A DNA stretch of 35,481 bases, taken from NCBI GenBank assembly GCA_902779575.1, contig CACZBW010000026.1:1-35481 (forward strand), in the 5' to 3' direction. Below, in pieces: positions 1-7,612 of this stretch. Source of the stretch: an uncultured Lachnospiraceae bacterium (GTDB taxonomy: Bacteria > Bacillota > Clostridia > Lachnospirales > Lachnospiraceae). A model generated the notes under the pieces. The model was not told the origin of the DNA and searched no databases. It saw nothing but the letters and a program-made list of their open reading frames with translations. Position 1 is the stretch's first letter, and each line of letters starts with the position of its first letter. Made by a program: the position numbers and the translations under genes.

Positions 1-2
1 CA

Positions 3-695
3 GAAGAAGAAGCGGAAAATGTAGAGTTTCGCAGCAAAAAACAGCTGCACGGCACGATCCGGGTGGTCAGGATTCCGGGAGCCGACGTCTGTGCCTGCTG
101 CGGCACGCATGTGCTGAGAACCGGCGCGGTCGGCTCCATCCGCATTATATCCCATGTCCGCTTCAAGGGCGGAGTGCGCATGGAACTGATGTGCGGCAGA
201 TGGGCATATAATTACATGACCGGCATCTTTCTCCAGAATCATGAGGTCTCCATGGCCCTGAGCGCGAAAATGACAGAGACAGGGAAGGCGGCGGCAAAGC
301 TTCTTGAGGAGGATGCAGCCCTGAAATTCCGGATCACGCAGCTGCGTTACAGCGTGATTGACCGCAAAGCCAGGGAACTCAGGGGAACAGGAGACGTTCT
401 GCTTTTCGCGGATGATTTCAGCCCGCTGCTGGTACAGAAACTGACGGCGAAGGTGATGGAAGAATGCGGCGGAAGCTGTTTCTCATTCTCGGGGACGGAC
501 GAAGAGGGATACCGCTACGCTGTCGGAGAGACGGGCGGCGATCTGAAAGAGCTTGTCAGGAAGATGAATCAGCAGCTGAACGGGAGAGGGGGAGGAAAAC
601 CATTCTTCCTGCAGGGATCCGTCTCAGCGTCAAGGGAAGAAATTGAGCGTTTCCTGTCAGGAGCAAAAGCCGGCCTTCAGATCGTTGATCTGTGA
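3..695 (+). CDS. AlaX-type alanyl-tRNA editing protein, 3' part (5' end outside window)
   Basis: This is the C-terminal 230 residues or so of a trans-acting editing protein that hydrolyses mischarged Ser- or Gly-tRNA(Ala) in the cytoplasm. The reading frame is open from the first complete codon at position 3, so the GTG at 63 is an internal valine, not a start. A CCGTH motif just after the window start fits the CxxxH half of the zinc site of the tRNA-SAD domain. The paired HxxxH half would lie upstream of the window. The remaining residues, with a GGVRMELMCG stretch followed by a helical segment and a glycine-rich end, fit the DHHA1-type C-terminus of long AlaX proteins. AlaRS itself is less likely because the distance from CxxxH to the C-terminus is short and the helical linker is AlaX-like. 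A strong terminator follows directly. Confidence 0.8.
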   Translation, partial: EEEAENVEFRSKKQLHGTIRVVRIPGADVCACCGTHVLRTGAVGSIRIISHVRFKGGVRMELMCGRWAYNYMTGIFLQNHEVSMALSAKMTETGKAAAKLLEEDAALKFRITQLRYSVIDRKARELRGTGDVLLFADDFSPLLVQKLTAKVMEECGGSCFSFSGTDEEGYRYAVGETGGDLKELVRKMNQQLNGRGGGKPFFLQGSVSASREEIERFLSGAKAGLQIVDL

Positions 696-702
696 CGGGC
701 TG

Positions 703-739
703 AAAAAAGAGGTTGGCCGGGGAGGTCAACCTCTTTTTT
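703..739 (+). terminator. Rho-independent terminator after the AlaX gene
   Basis: A 13-bp perfect stem (703-715 with 727-739) is extended inward by three pairs (716-718 with 724-726, one of them G-U) around a five-base loop. The right arm ends in six T. The left arm begins with six A, so it can also act on minus-strand transcripts coming from rfbC. Confidence 0.9.
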
Positions 740-894
740 GAAGCAAATAATAATATTGCATACGCACATGAATCTGCATCAACTCATGCGCTCCAGCCCT
801 GGTGTTTTTGAATCAGAGTATCTCCGGCGTGCAGGGCGGGCTCTGCGGATGTCGTGCCGGATTCTTTTATCAGCAGTTTCCGGCAGACCGCGAA

Positions 895-1497
895 TCAGAA
901 ATGGAAAGTCCCCGAAAGTACGTCCCATCTGGTATCTTTTTCTGACAGGTTCAGCGGCGTACCGTCATCCAGACAGTAGTTACCGGCAGCCGCAGTGCCG
1001 TCATAAGTCCCGGTCAGGTGAGGCCATTCGATCCCGATCGACGGATCATTCCAGGCCAGTCCGCCTTCATCGTTCGGATGATAAAAATCTGTACACTTGT
1101 AGCAGAATTCGGCTATATCCGAGAGCACCAGGAACCCATGCGCAAATCCTTCGGAGATATAAAACTGCTTATTGTTCTCTTCCGTCAGCTCGACGCCGAA
1201 CCATTTACCGAAAGTCGCGCTTCCCTGACGAAGATCCACCGCAACGTCAAAAACGGAACCGCGGATGACGCGGACAAGCTTGCCCTGCGGGTGTTCCTTC
1301 TGAAAATGAAGGCCGCGCAGCACTCCTTTTACGGAAGAGGACTGGTTGTCCTGGACAAATACCATGTCCAGGCCGGCTTCTCTCATATCATTCTGATTGT
1401 AGGTTTCCATAAAATAGCCGCGCTTGTCTCCGTGCACTGTCGGCTCTATGACATAGAGACCTTCAATCGGCGCCTTAGTAACTTTAATCTGTCCCAT
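895..1497 (-). CDS. rfbC: dTDP-4-dehydrorhamnose 3,5-epimerase RfbC/RmlC
   Basis: This is the third enzyme of dTDP-L-rhamnose synthesis. It epimerises C3 and C5 of dTDP-4-keto-6-deoxyglucose in the cytoplasm. The 200-residue protein has the family's cupin fold signatures: RGYFMETYN near residue 26, RGLHFQ with the catalytic His at about residue 64, a basic residue in QGKLVRV, and FCYKC with the expected catalytic Tyr near 133. GFAHGF near 117-122 is also typical. The start is set by a GAAGGAGG ribosome binding site just upstream. It is the last gene of the rfbA-rfbB-rfbD-rfbC operon but is separated from rfbD by 181 bp, unlike the tighter spacing elsewhere. The product feeds rhamnose-containing surface polysaccharide. 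Confidence 0.95.
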   Translation of the reverse strand: MGQIKVTKAPIEGLYVIEPTVHGDKRGYFMETYNQNDMREAGLDMVFVQDNQSSSVKGVLRGLHFQKEHPQGKLVRVIRGSVFDVAVDLRQGSATFGKWFGVELTEENNKQFYISEGFAHGFLVLSDIAEFCYKCTDFYHPNDEGGLAWNDPSIGIEWPHLTGTYDGTAAAGNYCLDDGTPLNLSEKDTRWDVLSGTFHF

Positions 1498-1678
1498 GCG
1501 GGGTTTTCCTCCTTCTCAGACATCCCGGAACTGAATCATCCGCCGGCTCTGACGGCCTGCTACTATAATGATTTTTTCGTCATCGGATTCGACGATCTGT
1601 TTTTGCCTGTTGATTCTCCGGTATATCAAAATCTGTCATGATCTGAATTTCTTTCGTGTCAGAACGCCTCCTGGGATT

Positions 1679-2665
1679 TCAGATCTCTATCTCCTTCAGA
1701 TACCGTCTCAAAGCATCCTGCCAGTCCGGCAGCGGCCGGAATTCGTTTTTCTCCAGTTTCGCTTTATCAAGGCGGCTGTTGTAAGGCCTTTTCGCCTTGG
1801 AGAGACCGTACTCTTCTGTAGTGACGGGAACCAGCTTCAGATTCTGCTCCTCATATTCCGGATGGCCCAGTGCAGCCGCCTGGCGGAAGATCTCCTTTGA
1901 GAAATCGTACCAGCTGATATAGCCTGTTTTTGTGCCTTCCTGTGTATATTCGCCCTGGTCCACAGGCAATTCCGCGTTCGTCGCGTGATAATATCCGTAT
2001 CGGTCAGTTTCGATCATGTCGACCAGAAGGCGGGCCAGGTCAAAGGTATAGGTAGGCGTCCCGATTTGATCGCAGACGATACGAAGCTGATCATGGTTTT
2101 TTCCGAGATTCAGCATGGTTTTGATATAGTTCTTTCCATTAAGGCCAAAGACCCATGCAATCCGGACGATATAATATTTCTCAAGAATCCGGGATACCGC
2201 CAGTTCCCCCTCCAGTTTTGTCTGTCCGTAGACATTCAGGGGACTGTAGCCCTTGAAATCCGGATCCCATGGCGTGCTGCCCTGACCGTCAAAAACATAG
2301 TCTGTTGAGAGATAAACCATACCGGCATCGCATTCTTTCGAAGCGAGAGCGATATTTTCCGTGCCTCCGGCGTTGATGGATCGCACTTTATCAATCTTAT
2401 CAGCATCTTCCGCAAGATCGACAGCCGTCCATGCCGCGCAGTGCACGACCATGTCAGGATGCAGCTCCGTGAGCGTCCTGCGGACTGCCTCCCGGTCCGT
2501 AATATCCAGCGAAACATAGGCGGCAGAGGTGACCGGGCTGCCGTCCTGGATTCCGGCATAGGCAGGAGCAAGGTCTGATCCGATGCCTTCATGCCCCCTT
2601 AAGGCAAGTTCATTCATCACGTCATGTCCGAGCTGACCGGCAACGCCTGTTACAAATACTCTCAT
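1679..2665 (-). CDS. rfbD: dTDP-4-dehydrorhamnose reductase RfbD/RmlD
   Basis: This NAD(P)H-dependent reductase makes dTDP-L-rhamnose from the epimerised 4-keto sugar, the last step of the pathway. The protein (328 residues) has the extended SDR layout: an N-terminal TGVAGQLG nucleotide-binding loop, a YLSTDYVFDG segment typical of RmlD, and a YGQTK catalytic Tyr/Lys pair. Two ATG codons lie in tandem. The second (codon ending at 2665) is chosen because GGAGG sits six bases before it but only three before the first (2668). The C-terminal RPYNSRLDKAKL segment is also typical of the family. It follows rfbB by 66 bp. Confidence 0.94.
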   Translation of the reverse strand: MRVFVTGVAGQLGHDVMNELALRGHEGIGSDLAPAYAGIQDGSPVTSAAYVSLDITDREAVRRTLTELHPDMVVHCAAWTAVDLAEDADKIDKVRSINAGGTENIALASKECDAGMVYLSTDYVFDGQGSTPWDPDFKGYSPLNVYGQTKLEGELAVSRILEKYYIVRIAWVFGLNGKNYIKTMLNLGKNHDQLRIVCDQIGTPTYTFDLARLLVDMIETDRYGYYHATNAELPVDQGEYTQEGTKTGYISWYDFSKEIFRQAAALGHPEYEEQNLKLVPVTTEEYGLSKAKRPYNSRLDKAKLEKNEFRPLPDWQDALRRYLKEIEI

Positions 2666-2695
2666 CATATTCCTCCAATTGCTTCTGCCGCGGAT

Positions 2696-2711
2696 CTGTC
2701 TGCGCAGACAG
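2696..2711. repeat. 16-bp perfect palindrome between rfbB and rfbD
   Basis: CTGTCTGCGCAGACAG reads the same on both strands. It lies in the 66-bp gap between two operon genes. It has no T-run, so it is not a terminator. It may be an RNA hairpin or processing site in the polycistronic mRNA, or chance. Confidence 0.5.
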
Positions 2712-2734
2712 TTATTCTGCGGTCAGCCTCTGTC

Positions 2735-3763
2735 TCAGACTTCCTTCCTGCCGCCGTACATGTTCTGGTAATAGTTCTGATACTCCCCTGAAATAATCGG
2801 CTGCCACCATTCTTCATGGTCCAGATACCACTGGATCGTCAGCGCGATGCCGTCTTTGAACTTTGTTTCCGGCAGCCAGCCCAGTTCTTCATGGATCTTG
2901 GTCGGGTCGATCGCGTAGCGCATATCATGGCCCTTCCGGTCTTCCACATGTCTGATGAGAGAGTGGGGTTTGCCCAGGGCGTCGCAGATCATGGTAACAA
3001 TATCGATATTGCGCATTTCATTGTGACCGCCCACATTGTAGACTTCCCCGACGCGGCCTTTATGGATGATCAGGTCGATGGCCCTGCAGTGATCCTCGAC
3101 ATAGAGCCAGTCACGCACATTTTCACCCGCTCCGTATACAGGAAGCGGCTCGTCATGCAGCGCATTGATGATCATGAGCGGAATCAGCTTCTCCGGAAAA
3201 TGGTAAGGTCCGTAATTGTTGGAGCACCTGGAGATGCTGACAGGGAGTCCGTAGGTACGGTGGTAGGCAAGCACAAAAAGGTCAGCGGACGCCTTCGAGG
3301 AACTGTAGGGGCTGGACGTATGGATCGGCGTCTCTTCGGTAAAGAAGAGATCCGGGCGGTCCAGCGGCAGATCCCCGTAGACTTCATCTGTGGATACCTG
3401 ATGATAGCGTTTGATCCCATATTTGCGGCAGGCGTCCATCAGGACAGTAGTGCCGCGGATATTTGTTTCAAGGAAAATGTCCGGATTGACAATCGAGCGG
3501 TCGACGTGGCTTTCCGCGGCAAAGTTGACCACGATATCCGGATGTTCTTCTTCAAAGAGTCTGTAGACGGCCTCACGGTCTGTGATGGACTCTTTTACAA
3601 AACGGAAATTCGGATTGTCCATAATCGGAGCCAGAGTGCTCAGATTGCCCGCGTAGGTCAGGCAGTCCAGGCAGATGATCCGGTCCTCCGGATAGTTCTT
3701 CAGCATATGAAAGATAAAGTTGCTTCCGATAAAGCCGGCTCCGCCGGTAACAATAATATTCAT
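2735..3763 (-). CDS. rfbB: dTDP-glucose 4,6-dehydratase RfbB/RmlB
   Basis: This enzyme converts dTDP-glucose to dTDP-4-keto-6-deoxyglucose with a tightly bound NAD+, the second step of the rhamnose pathway. At 342 residues it has the family's usual length. The N-terminus carries GGAGFIGSN (residues 7-15), followed by NFAAESHVDRSI, the STDEVYGDL segment that holds the active-site Asp/Glu pair, and YSSSKASAD with the catalytic Tyr/Lys. NYGPYHFPEKLIP and VRDWLYVEDH are further RmlB hallmarks. It is co-oriented with rfbA upstream and rfbD downstream. Confidence 0.96.
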   Translation of the reverse strand: MNIIVTGGAGFIGSNFIFHMLKNYPEDRIICLDCLTYAGNLSTLAPIMDNPNFRFVKESITDREAVYRLFEEEHPDIVVNFAAESHVDRSIVNPDIFLETNIRGTTVLMDACRKYGIKRYHQVSTDEVYGDLPLDRPDLFFTEETPIHTSSPYSSSKASADLFVLAYHRTYGLPVSISRCSNNYGPYHFPEKLIPLMIINALHDEPLPVYGAGENVRDWLYVEDHCRAIDLIIHKGRVGEVYNVGGHNEMRNIDIVTMICDALGKPHSLIRHVEDRKGHDMRYAIDPTKIHEELGWLPETKFKDGIALTIQWYLDHEEWWQPIISGEYQNYYQNMYGGRKEV

Positions 3764-3823
3764 AAAAGTCTGCCCTTTCTGAAAATATATATTCCGAAAA
3801 AGATATCTGCTTAAGCCGCAGAT

Positions 3824-4717
3824 TTACATTTTATCAATGAATTTACCGTCCAGAACGTCCTTGAGATACTGCCCGTACTGATTCTTTTTCAGTACTTCAT
3901 AGACATCCAGGACCTCTTCCCTCGTGATCCATCCGTTCCGGTAAGCGATCTCTTCGAGGCAGGCGATTTTACGGTGTTCATGCTGCTCGATGGTTTTGAC
4001 AAAATTCGTCGCGTCGACCAGAGATTCATGCGTCCCTGTGTCAAGCCAGGTGAATCCCTGCCCGAGCAGTTCTACATTCAGCTCTCCCTTTTCCAGGTAG
4101 ATCCGGTTCAGATCCGTGATTTCGAGTTCCCCGCGGGCGGAGGGCTTCAGGTTTTTTGCGTATTCAACTACGCGGTTATCGTAGAAATATAAGCCGGTGA
4201 CACAGTAATTGCTCTTCGGGTGAACAGGCTTTTCCTCGATGGTTTCCGCCTTCCCCTCCTGGTTGAAAGAGACGATACCGAAACGTTCCGGATCATCAAC
4301 GTAGTAACCGAAAATCGTGGCCCCATCGCCGTTCTCCGCATTCTGCACCGCGTCTTTGAGCCTTTTTCCAAGACCATGTCCGAAGAAAATATTATCTCCG
4401 AGGATCATGCACACCGTGTCCGAGCCGATAAAGTCAGCACCGATGATAAAGGCCTGGGCAAGTCCGTCAGGGCTGGGCTGGACAGCATAGGTGAGCTGCA
4501 CGCCAAACTGATGTCCGTCCCCGAGAAGCTCCTCAAAACGGGGCGTATCCTGAGGGGTGGAGATGATCAGAATATCACGTATACCGGCTCTCATAAGAAC
4601 AGACATGGGATAATAGATCATCGGCTTGTCATAGATTGGCAGAAGCTGCTTGGAAGTGACCATCGTAAGCGGATAAAGCCTTGTTCCGCTTCCACCTGCG
4701 AGTATGATTCCTTTCAT
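3824..4717 (-). CDS. rfbA: Glucose-1-phosphate thymidylyltransferase RfbA/RmlA
   Basis: This enzyme activates glucose-1-phosphate with dTTP to dTDP-glucose, the first committed step of the rhamnose pathway, and in many bacteria is feedback-inhibited by dTDP-rhamnose. The 297-residue protein begins with the nucleotidyltransferase loop [11 protein letters not shown] (8-18) and continues with [16 protein letters not shown] and LGDNIFFG, both diagnostic for Rml[11 protein letters not shown] and [10 protein letters not shown] lie in the C-terminal half. It is first in the operon. A promoter-like pair lies about 80 bp upstream, and an AAAGGA ribosome binding site precedes the ATG. Confidence 0.96.
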   Translation of the reverse strand: MKGIILAGGSGTRLYPLTMVTSKQLLPIYDKPMIYYPMSVLMRAGIRDILIISTPQDTPRFEELLGDGHQFGVQLTYAVQPSPDGLAQAFIIGADFIGSDTVCMILGDNIFFGHGLGKRLKDAVQNAENGDGATIFGYYVDDPERFGIVSFNQEGKAETIEEKPVHPKSNYCVTGLYFYDNRVVEYAKNLKPSARGELEITDLNRIYLEKGELNVELLGQGFTWLDTGTHESLVDATNFVKTIEQHEHRKIACLEEIAYRNGWITREEVLDVYEVLKKNQYGQYLKDVLDGKFIDKM

Positions 4718-4799
4718 TGGCTTAATCCTTTCCTGAAAGAATGCATCTGGATCCGCTGAAGATCCGGATTTCCGAATTGTTTTCTGACTCTTATTTTAC

Positions 4800-4828
4800 T
4801 ATAAAAGATTACGTTACGTAACCTTCAA
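4800..4828 (-). promoter_or_regulatory. Predicted sigma-A promoter of the rfb operon with embedded palindrome
   Basis: On the minus strand a TTGAAG -35 (4823-4828) and a TTTATA -10 (4800-4805) are 17 bp apart. The spacer holds a perfect 10-bp palindrome, GTTACGTAAC (4813-4822), well placed for a repressor. The match to consensus is moderate and the binding protein is unknown. Confidence 0.5.
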
Positions 4829-5042
4829 TAAGACAAAACAGATTCATAAAAATTCAGGACAGGAGAGGAAAGAAACGAAAAATATATATAACAATGGAGA
4901 GAGAATGGACAGAATTATAGCAAGAAGGGAGAAATACTGAATAAACTGCAGATGGGCAGCTTTGAAGATCCCCGTTTCGCCTTTTTTCCAGAATGCCGGT
5001 CTCAGGAGTTCAACATGGTATTGTCCGGAACGATCAGGAAGA
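4829..5042. other. Intergenic stretch with no recognised gene
   Basis: The full gene-free interval is 4718-5068. It holds the rfb promoter at its left and a hairpin at its right. In between is A-rich DNA in which I see only very short or shadow frames and no convincing RNA gene. Confidence 0.6.
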
Positions 5043-5069
5043 ATCCGCAGGAGCGCAGCGCCTGCGGAT
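5043..5069 (-). terminator. Hairpin at the end of the C_GCAxxG_C_C gene
   Basis: The 9-bp perfect arms ATCCGCAGG and CCTGCGGAT enclose a nine-base loop and abut the stop codon. The minus-strand sequence after the stem is only moderately T-rich (TTCTTCCT), so termination may be weak. Confidence 0.55.
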
Positions 5070-5581
5070 CATTCCGAAGACGCGGCAGGCGCGGGGAGAG
5101 AGGCTGTGGGAATGTTCGTCTGACTTGCGCCCTGCATAGACTCCTTCAGCATCTCATCCACGATCTGCGCCGCTTCGCTGATGAGCCGCGCACAGGGTCT
5201 TGACGCATAAAATTCCGGGGTCCGGGGCTCCGGGGTGTTTCCGGGTTTTGCATTGGAATCTTTCAGCAGTTCCCGGCAGATGATTGTCCCGTTCTTTTCC
5301 CGGAAGCGGCGGGCAAATTCCTGGACAAGCTGATAGTGCGAGACTTTCGCTTCGTAATCCTTCGGATCGTCGTATCCGCGCAGGATCCCCAGGATGAGGA
5401 GCCCGCCGCTCACGGCGCCGCAGACTTCCCGGAGCCGTCCCATGCCGCCGCCAAAGGAGGAGGAGAGGCGCGCCGACGTTTTTATATCGATCCCGGTCAC
5501 ATCCTCAAAGGCGCAGACAACTGCCTGGGAGCAATTGTAACCTTCATAGAATAATGCCCTGGCTTTTTCTGAATGGTCCAT
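5069..5581 (-). CDS. C_GCAxxG_C_C family cysteine-motif protein
   Basis: This small cytoplasmic protein belongs to a family named only for its cysteine pattern. Its role is unknown, though it is commonly suspected to be redox- or metal-linked. The pattern is complete: Cys17 and Cys23 in GYNCSQAVVC, a glycine-rich SSFGGGMGRL, Cys54 in VCGAVSGG, then Cys102 (IICREL) and Cys130 (RPCARLI). At 170 residues it is longer than many relatives, because of a Ser/Ala/Pro-rich tail of about 25 residues after the last helix. It lies just downstream of the terminator of the GGGtGRT gene, with little space for its own promoter, so it may depend on readthrough or an internal promoter. No signal peptide or membrane segment is visible. 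Confidence 0.85.
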   Translation of the reverse strand: MDHSEKARALFYEGYNCSQAVVCAFEDVTGIDIKTSARLSSSFGGGMGRLREVCGAVSGGLLILGILRGYDDPKDYEAKVSHYQLVQEFARRFREKNGTIICRELLKDSNAKPGNTPEPRTPEFYASRPCARLISEAAQIVDEMLKESMQGASQTNIPTASLPAPAASSE

Positions 5582-5601
5582 AAGACAATGTCCCTTTCTG
5601 T

Positions 5602-5634
5602 AAAAAGGCTCCCGAAGACATCTCCGGGAGCCTT
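5602..5634 (-). terminator. Rho-independent terminator after the GGGtGRT gene
   Basis: The 10-bp perfect arms (5605-5614 with 5625-5634) enclose a ten-base loop. On the minus strand the stem is followed by TTTTT. It separates the scaffold/GGGtGRT transcript from the C_GCAxxG_C_C gene. Confidence 0.85.
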
Positions 5635-5714
5635 ATATACCTGTTAATCCGCCTGAATCACCAGAGACTGTCTCTTCTGATTCCGTTCAATTACAGGATG
5701 CTGTTTCTTCTGAT

Positions 5715-6731
5715 TCAGTTCATCGCCTGCTGTACAGCAACCGCGACTGCAACGGTCATGCCGACCATCGGGTTGTTGCCGGCGCCCAGGAAGCCCATCA
5801 TCTCGACGTGCGCGGGAACAGAAGAGGAACCTGCGAACTGTGCGTCGGAATGCATACGGCCGAGCGTATCGGTCATACCGTAGGAAGCAGGGCCTGCCGC
5901 CATATTATCGGGATGCAGGGTACGGCCTGTGCCGCCGCCGGACGCAACCGAGAAATACTTCTTGCCGGCTTCCCAGCGTTCCTTCTTATAGGTTCCTGCA
6001 ACCGGATGCTGGAAACGGGTCGGGTTGGTGGAGTTACCGGTGATGGAGACATCCGCGCCTTCATGCCACATGATCGCAACGCCTTCACGGACATCGTCTG
6101 CGCCGTAGCAGTTGACCGCTGCACGGGGACCATCGGAATAAGGAGTCTTGCTGACGATCGTCAGAGCGTGGTCTTCCTTGACATCTGCGGACAGATAGTC
6201 ATATTTGGTCTGGACATAAGTGAAACCATTGATACGGCTGATGATCATGGCCGCATCCTTGCCGAGGCCGTTCAGGATAACGCGGAGCGGTTTCTGACGG
6301 ACTTTGTTGGCGTTCAGAGCGATCTTGATCGCGCCTTCAGCTGCCGCGAATGACTCGTGGCCTGCCAGGAACGCGAAACATTCGGTCTCTTCATCCAGAA
6401 GCATGGCGCCCAGATTGCCATGGCCGATACCGACCTGGCGCTGGTCTGCTACGGAACCGGGAATGCAGAAAGCCTGGAGGCCGACGCCGATCCATTTTGC
6501 CGCCTCAGCAGCGGTCTTCGCGTTTTCCTTCATCGCGATGGCTGCGCCAAGTTCATAGGCCCACTTGACATTCTCAAAGCAGATCGGCTGTGTGCTCTCT
6601 ACGATACTGTAAGCATCAACGCCTTTGCCGTTGGTAAAAGCCTTAACATCTTCAAAGCTGCTGAATCCGTACTTGTCAAGAACGGGCTGCAGCTGCGGCA
6701 TACGTCCTTCATAGTTTTCAAATAAAGCCAT
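5715..6731 (-). CDS. GGGtGRT protein (conserved, function unknown)
   Basis: This 338-residue protein belongs to a family named for its signature, seen here as SGGGTGRTLHPD at about residues 264-275. To my knowledge it has no assigned reaction. Other conserved-looking stretches are STQPICFENVKWAYELG (46-62), VADQRQVGIGHGNLGAMLLD (94-113) and TGNSTNPTRFQHPVAGTY (231-248). The C-terminus is rich in Gly, Ala and Val. No signal peptide is present. It starts 17 bp after the NifU-like scaffold gene with a good GGGAGG site, so the two are co-expressed. This suggests, by context only, that it is an Fe-S client or needs a dedicated scaffold. A 33-bp-period near-duplication starts just past its stop codon. 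Confidence 0.85.
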   Translation of the reverse strand: MALFENYEGRMPQLQPVLDKYGFSSFEDVKAFTNGKGVDAYSIVESTQPICFENVKWAYELGAAIAMKENAKTAAEAAKWIGVGLQAFCIPGSVADQRQVGIGHGNLGAMLLDEETECFAFLAGHESFAAAEGAIKIALNANKVRQKPLRVILNGLGKDAAMIISRINGFTYVQTKYDYLSADVKEDHALTIVSKTPYSDGPRAAVNCYGADDVREGVAIMWHEGADVSITGNSTNPTRFQHPVAGTYKKERWEAGKKYFSVASGGGTGRTLHPDNMAAGPASYGMTDTLGRMHSDAQFAGSSSVPAHVEMMGFLGAGNNPMVGMTVAVAVAVQQAMN

Positions 6732-6748
6732 TTAACTGCACCTCCCTT

Positions 6749-7450
6749 TTACTCTTTGCGCGGATCGATCCACTTGACAGCGCCGTCTTCAGCTTTGAAG
6801 CGGCCATAGGTTCCAAGGTTCTTCTCATAAGCTTCGTTCGGTGACATGCCGTTCTTGATCGCATCCATCATCTTGCCGAGGCTTAAGAACTGGTATCCGC
6901 AGACCTGATCGTCTTTATCAAGCGCCATCTTGACTACGTAACCTTCCGTCATCTCCAGATAACGTGTGCCCTTTTCCAGTGTTCCGTACATCGTACCGAC
7001 CATGGAACGGAGACCTTTGCCAAGGTCCTCGAGGCCGGCGCCGATCCGAAGACCGTCATCCGAGAACGCGGACTGCGTACGGCCATAGACAATCTGCAGG
7101 AACAGCTCTCTCATGGCAGTGTTGATAGCGTCACATACAAGGTCGGTATTCAGGGCTTCCAGGATTGTCTTGCCGGGAAGGATCTCACTGGCCATAGCAG
7201 CGGAATGGGTCATTCCGGAGCAGCCGATCGTTTCTACCAGCGCTTCCTGAATAACGCCGTCCTTGACGTTCAGACTCAGCTTGCAGGTACCCTGCTGCGG
7301 AGCACACCAGCCAACACCGTGTGTGTAGCCGGAGATATCCTTGATCTCTTTTGCCTGAACCCATTTTCCCTCTTCAGGAATCGGTGCAGGACCATGGTTT
7401 GGGCCTTTTGCGACGCAAGTCATTTCTTCTACTTCTTTTGTATATTGCAT
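6749..7450 (-). CDS. NifU/IscU-like iron-sulfur cluster scaffold protein
   Basis: This 233-residue protein resembles the NifU N-terminal (IscU) fold, on which [Fe-S] clusters are assembled before transfer. Candidate cluster ligands are Cys49 and Cys56 (WCAPQQGTC), Cys77 in ETIGCSGMTHSAAMAS, which mirrors the GCGSAIAS element of IscU, and Cys106 in LVCDAI. It differs from housekeeping IscU or SufU in having an N-terminal extension and a long C-terminal part (residues about 140-233), so it is probably a specialised scaffold. No cysteine desulfurase is adjacent. It forms an operon with the GGGtGRT gene, and a promoter-like sequence lies upstream. The AGGAGG site sets the start. Confidence 0.82.
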   Translation of the reverse strand: MQYTKEVEEMTCVAKGPNHGPAPIPEEGKWVQAKEIKDISGYTHGVGWCAPQQGTCKLSLNVKDGVIQEALVETIGCSGMTHSAAMASEILPGKTILEALNTDLVCDAINTAMRELFLQIVYGRTQSAFSDDGLRIGAGLEDLGKGLRSMVGTMYGTLEKGTRYLEMTEGYVVKMALDKDDQVCGYQFLSLGKMMDAIKNGMSPNEAYEKNLGTYGRFKAEDGAVKWIDPRKE

Positions 7451-7500
7451 ATGACTCAGTTCCTCCTGTTAATGTATTTACGGTGGTAAATCGTATCATC

Positions 7501-7529
7501 ATTTTAGCATAATGTCCGCCTGCTTACAA
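7501..7529 (-). promoter_or_regulatory. Predicted promoter of the scaffold/GGGtGRT operon
   Basis: On the minus strand TTGTAA (7524-7529) and TAAAAT (7501-7506) are separated by exactly 17 bp. A short inverted repeat, TTTAC-GGTG-GTAAA (7477-7490), lies in the 5' untranslated region and could be an operator. Confidence 0.6.
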
Positions 7530-7612
7530 CCTCATTATAGATGCATTCCGGAACGTTTTCATGAGATTTTCCGTGCATCAGAGGTCTGATCCGGCGCTCA
7601 AATATAACTCTT

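Noticed and set aside
2816-3814. Plus-strand frame of 332 codons opposite rfbB
   Set aside because: It is the reverse-frame image of a textbook RmlB with no start site signal.
4952-5203. Possible 83-residue plus-strand gene
   Set aside because: It runs into the C_GCAxxG_C_C gene on the other strand, crosses its terminator hairpin and has no ribosome site.
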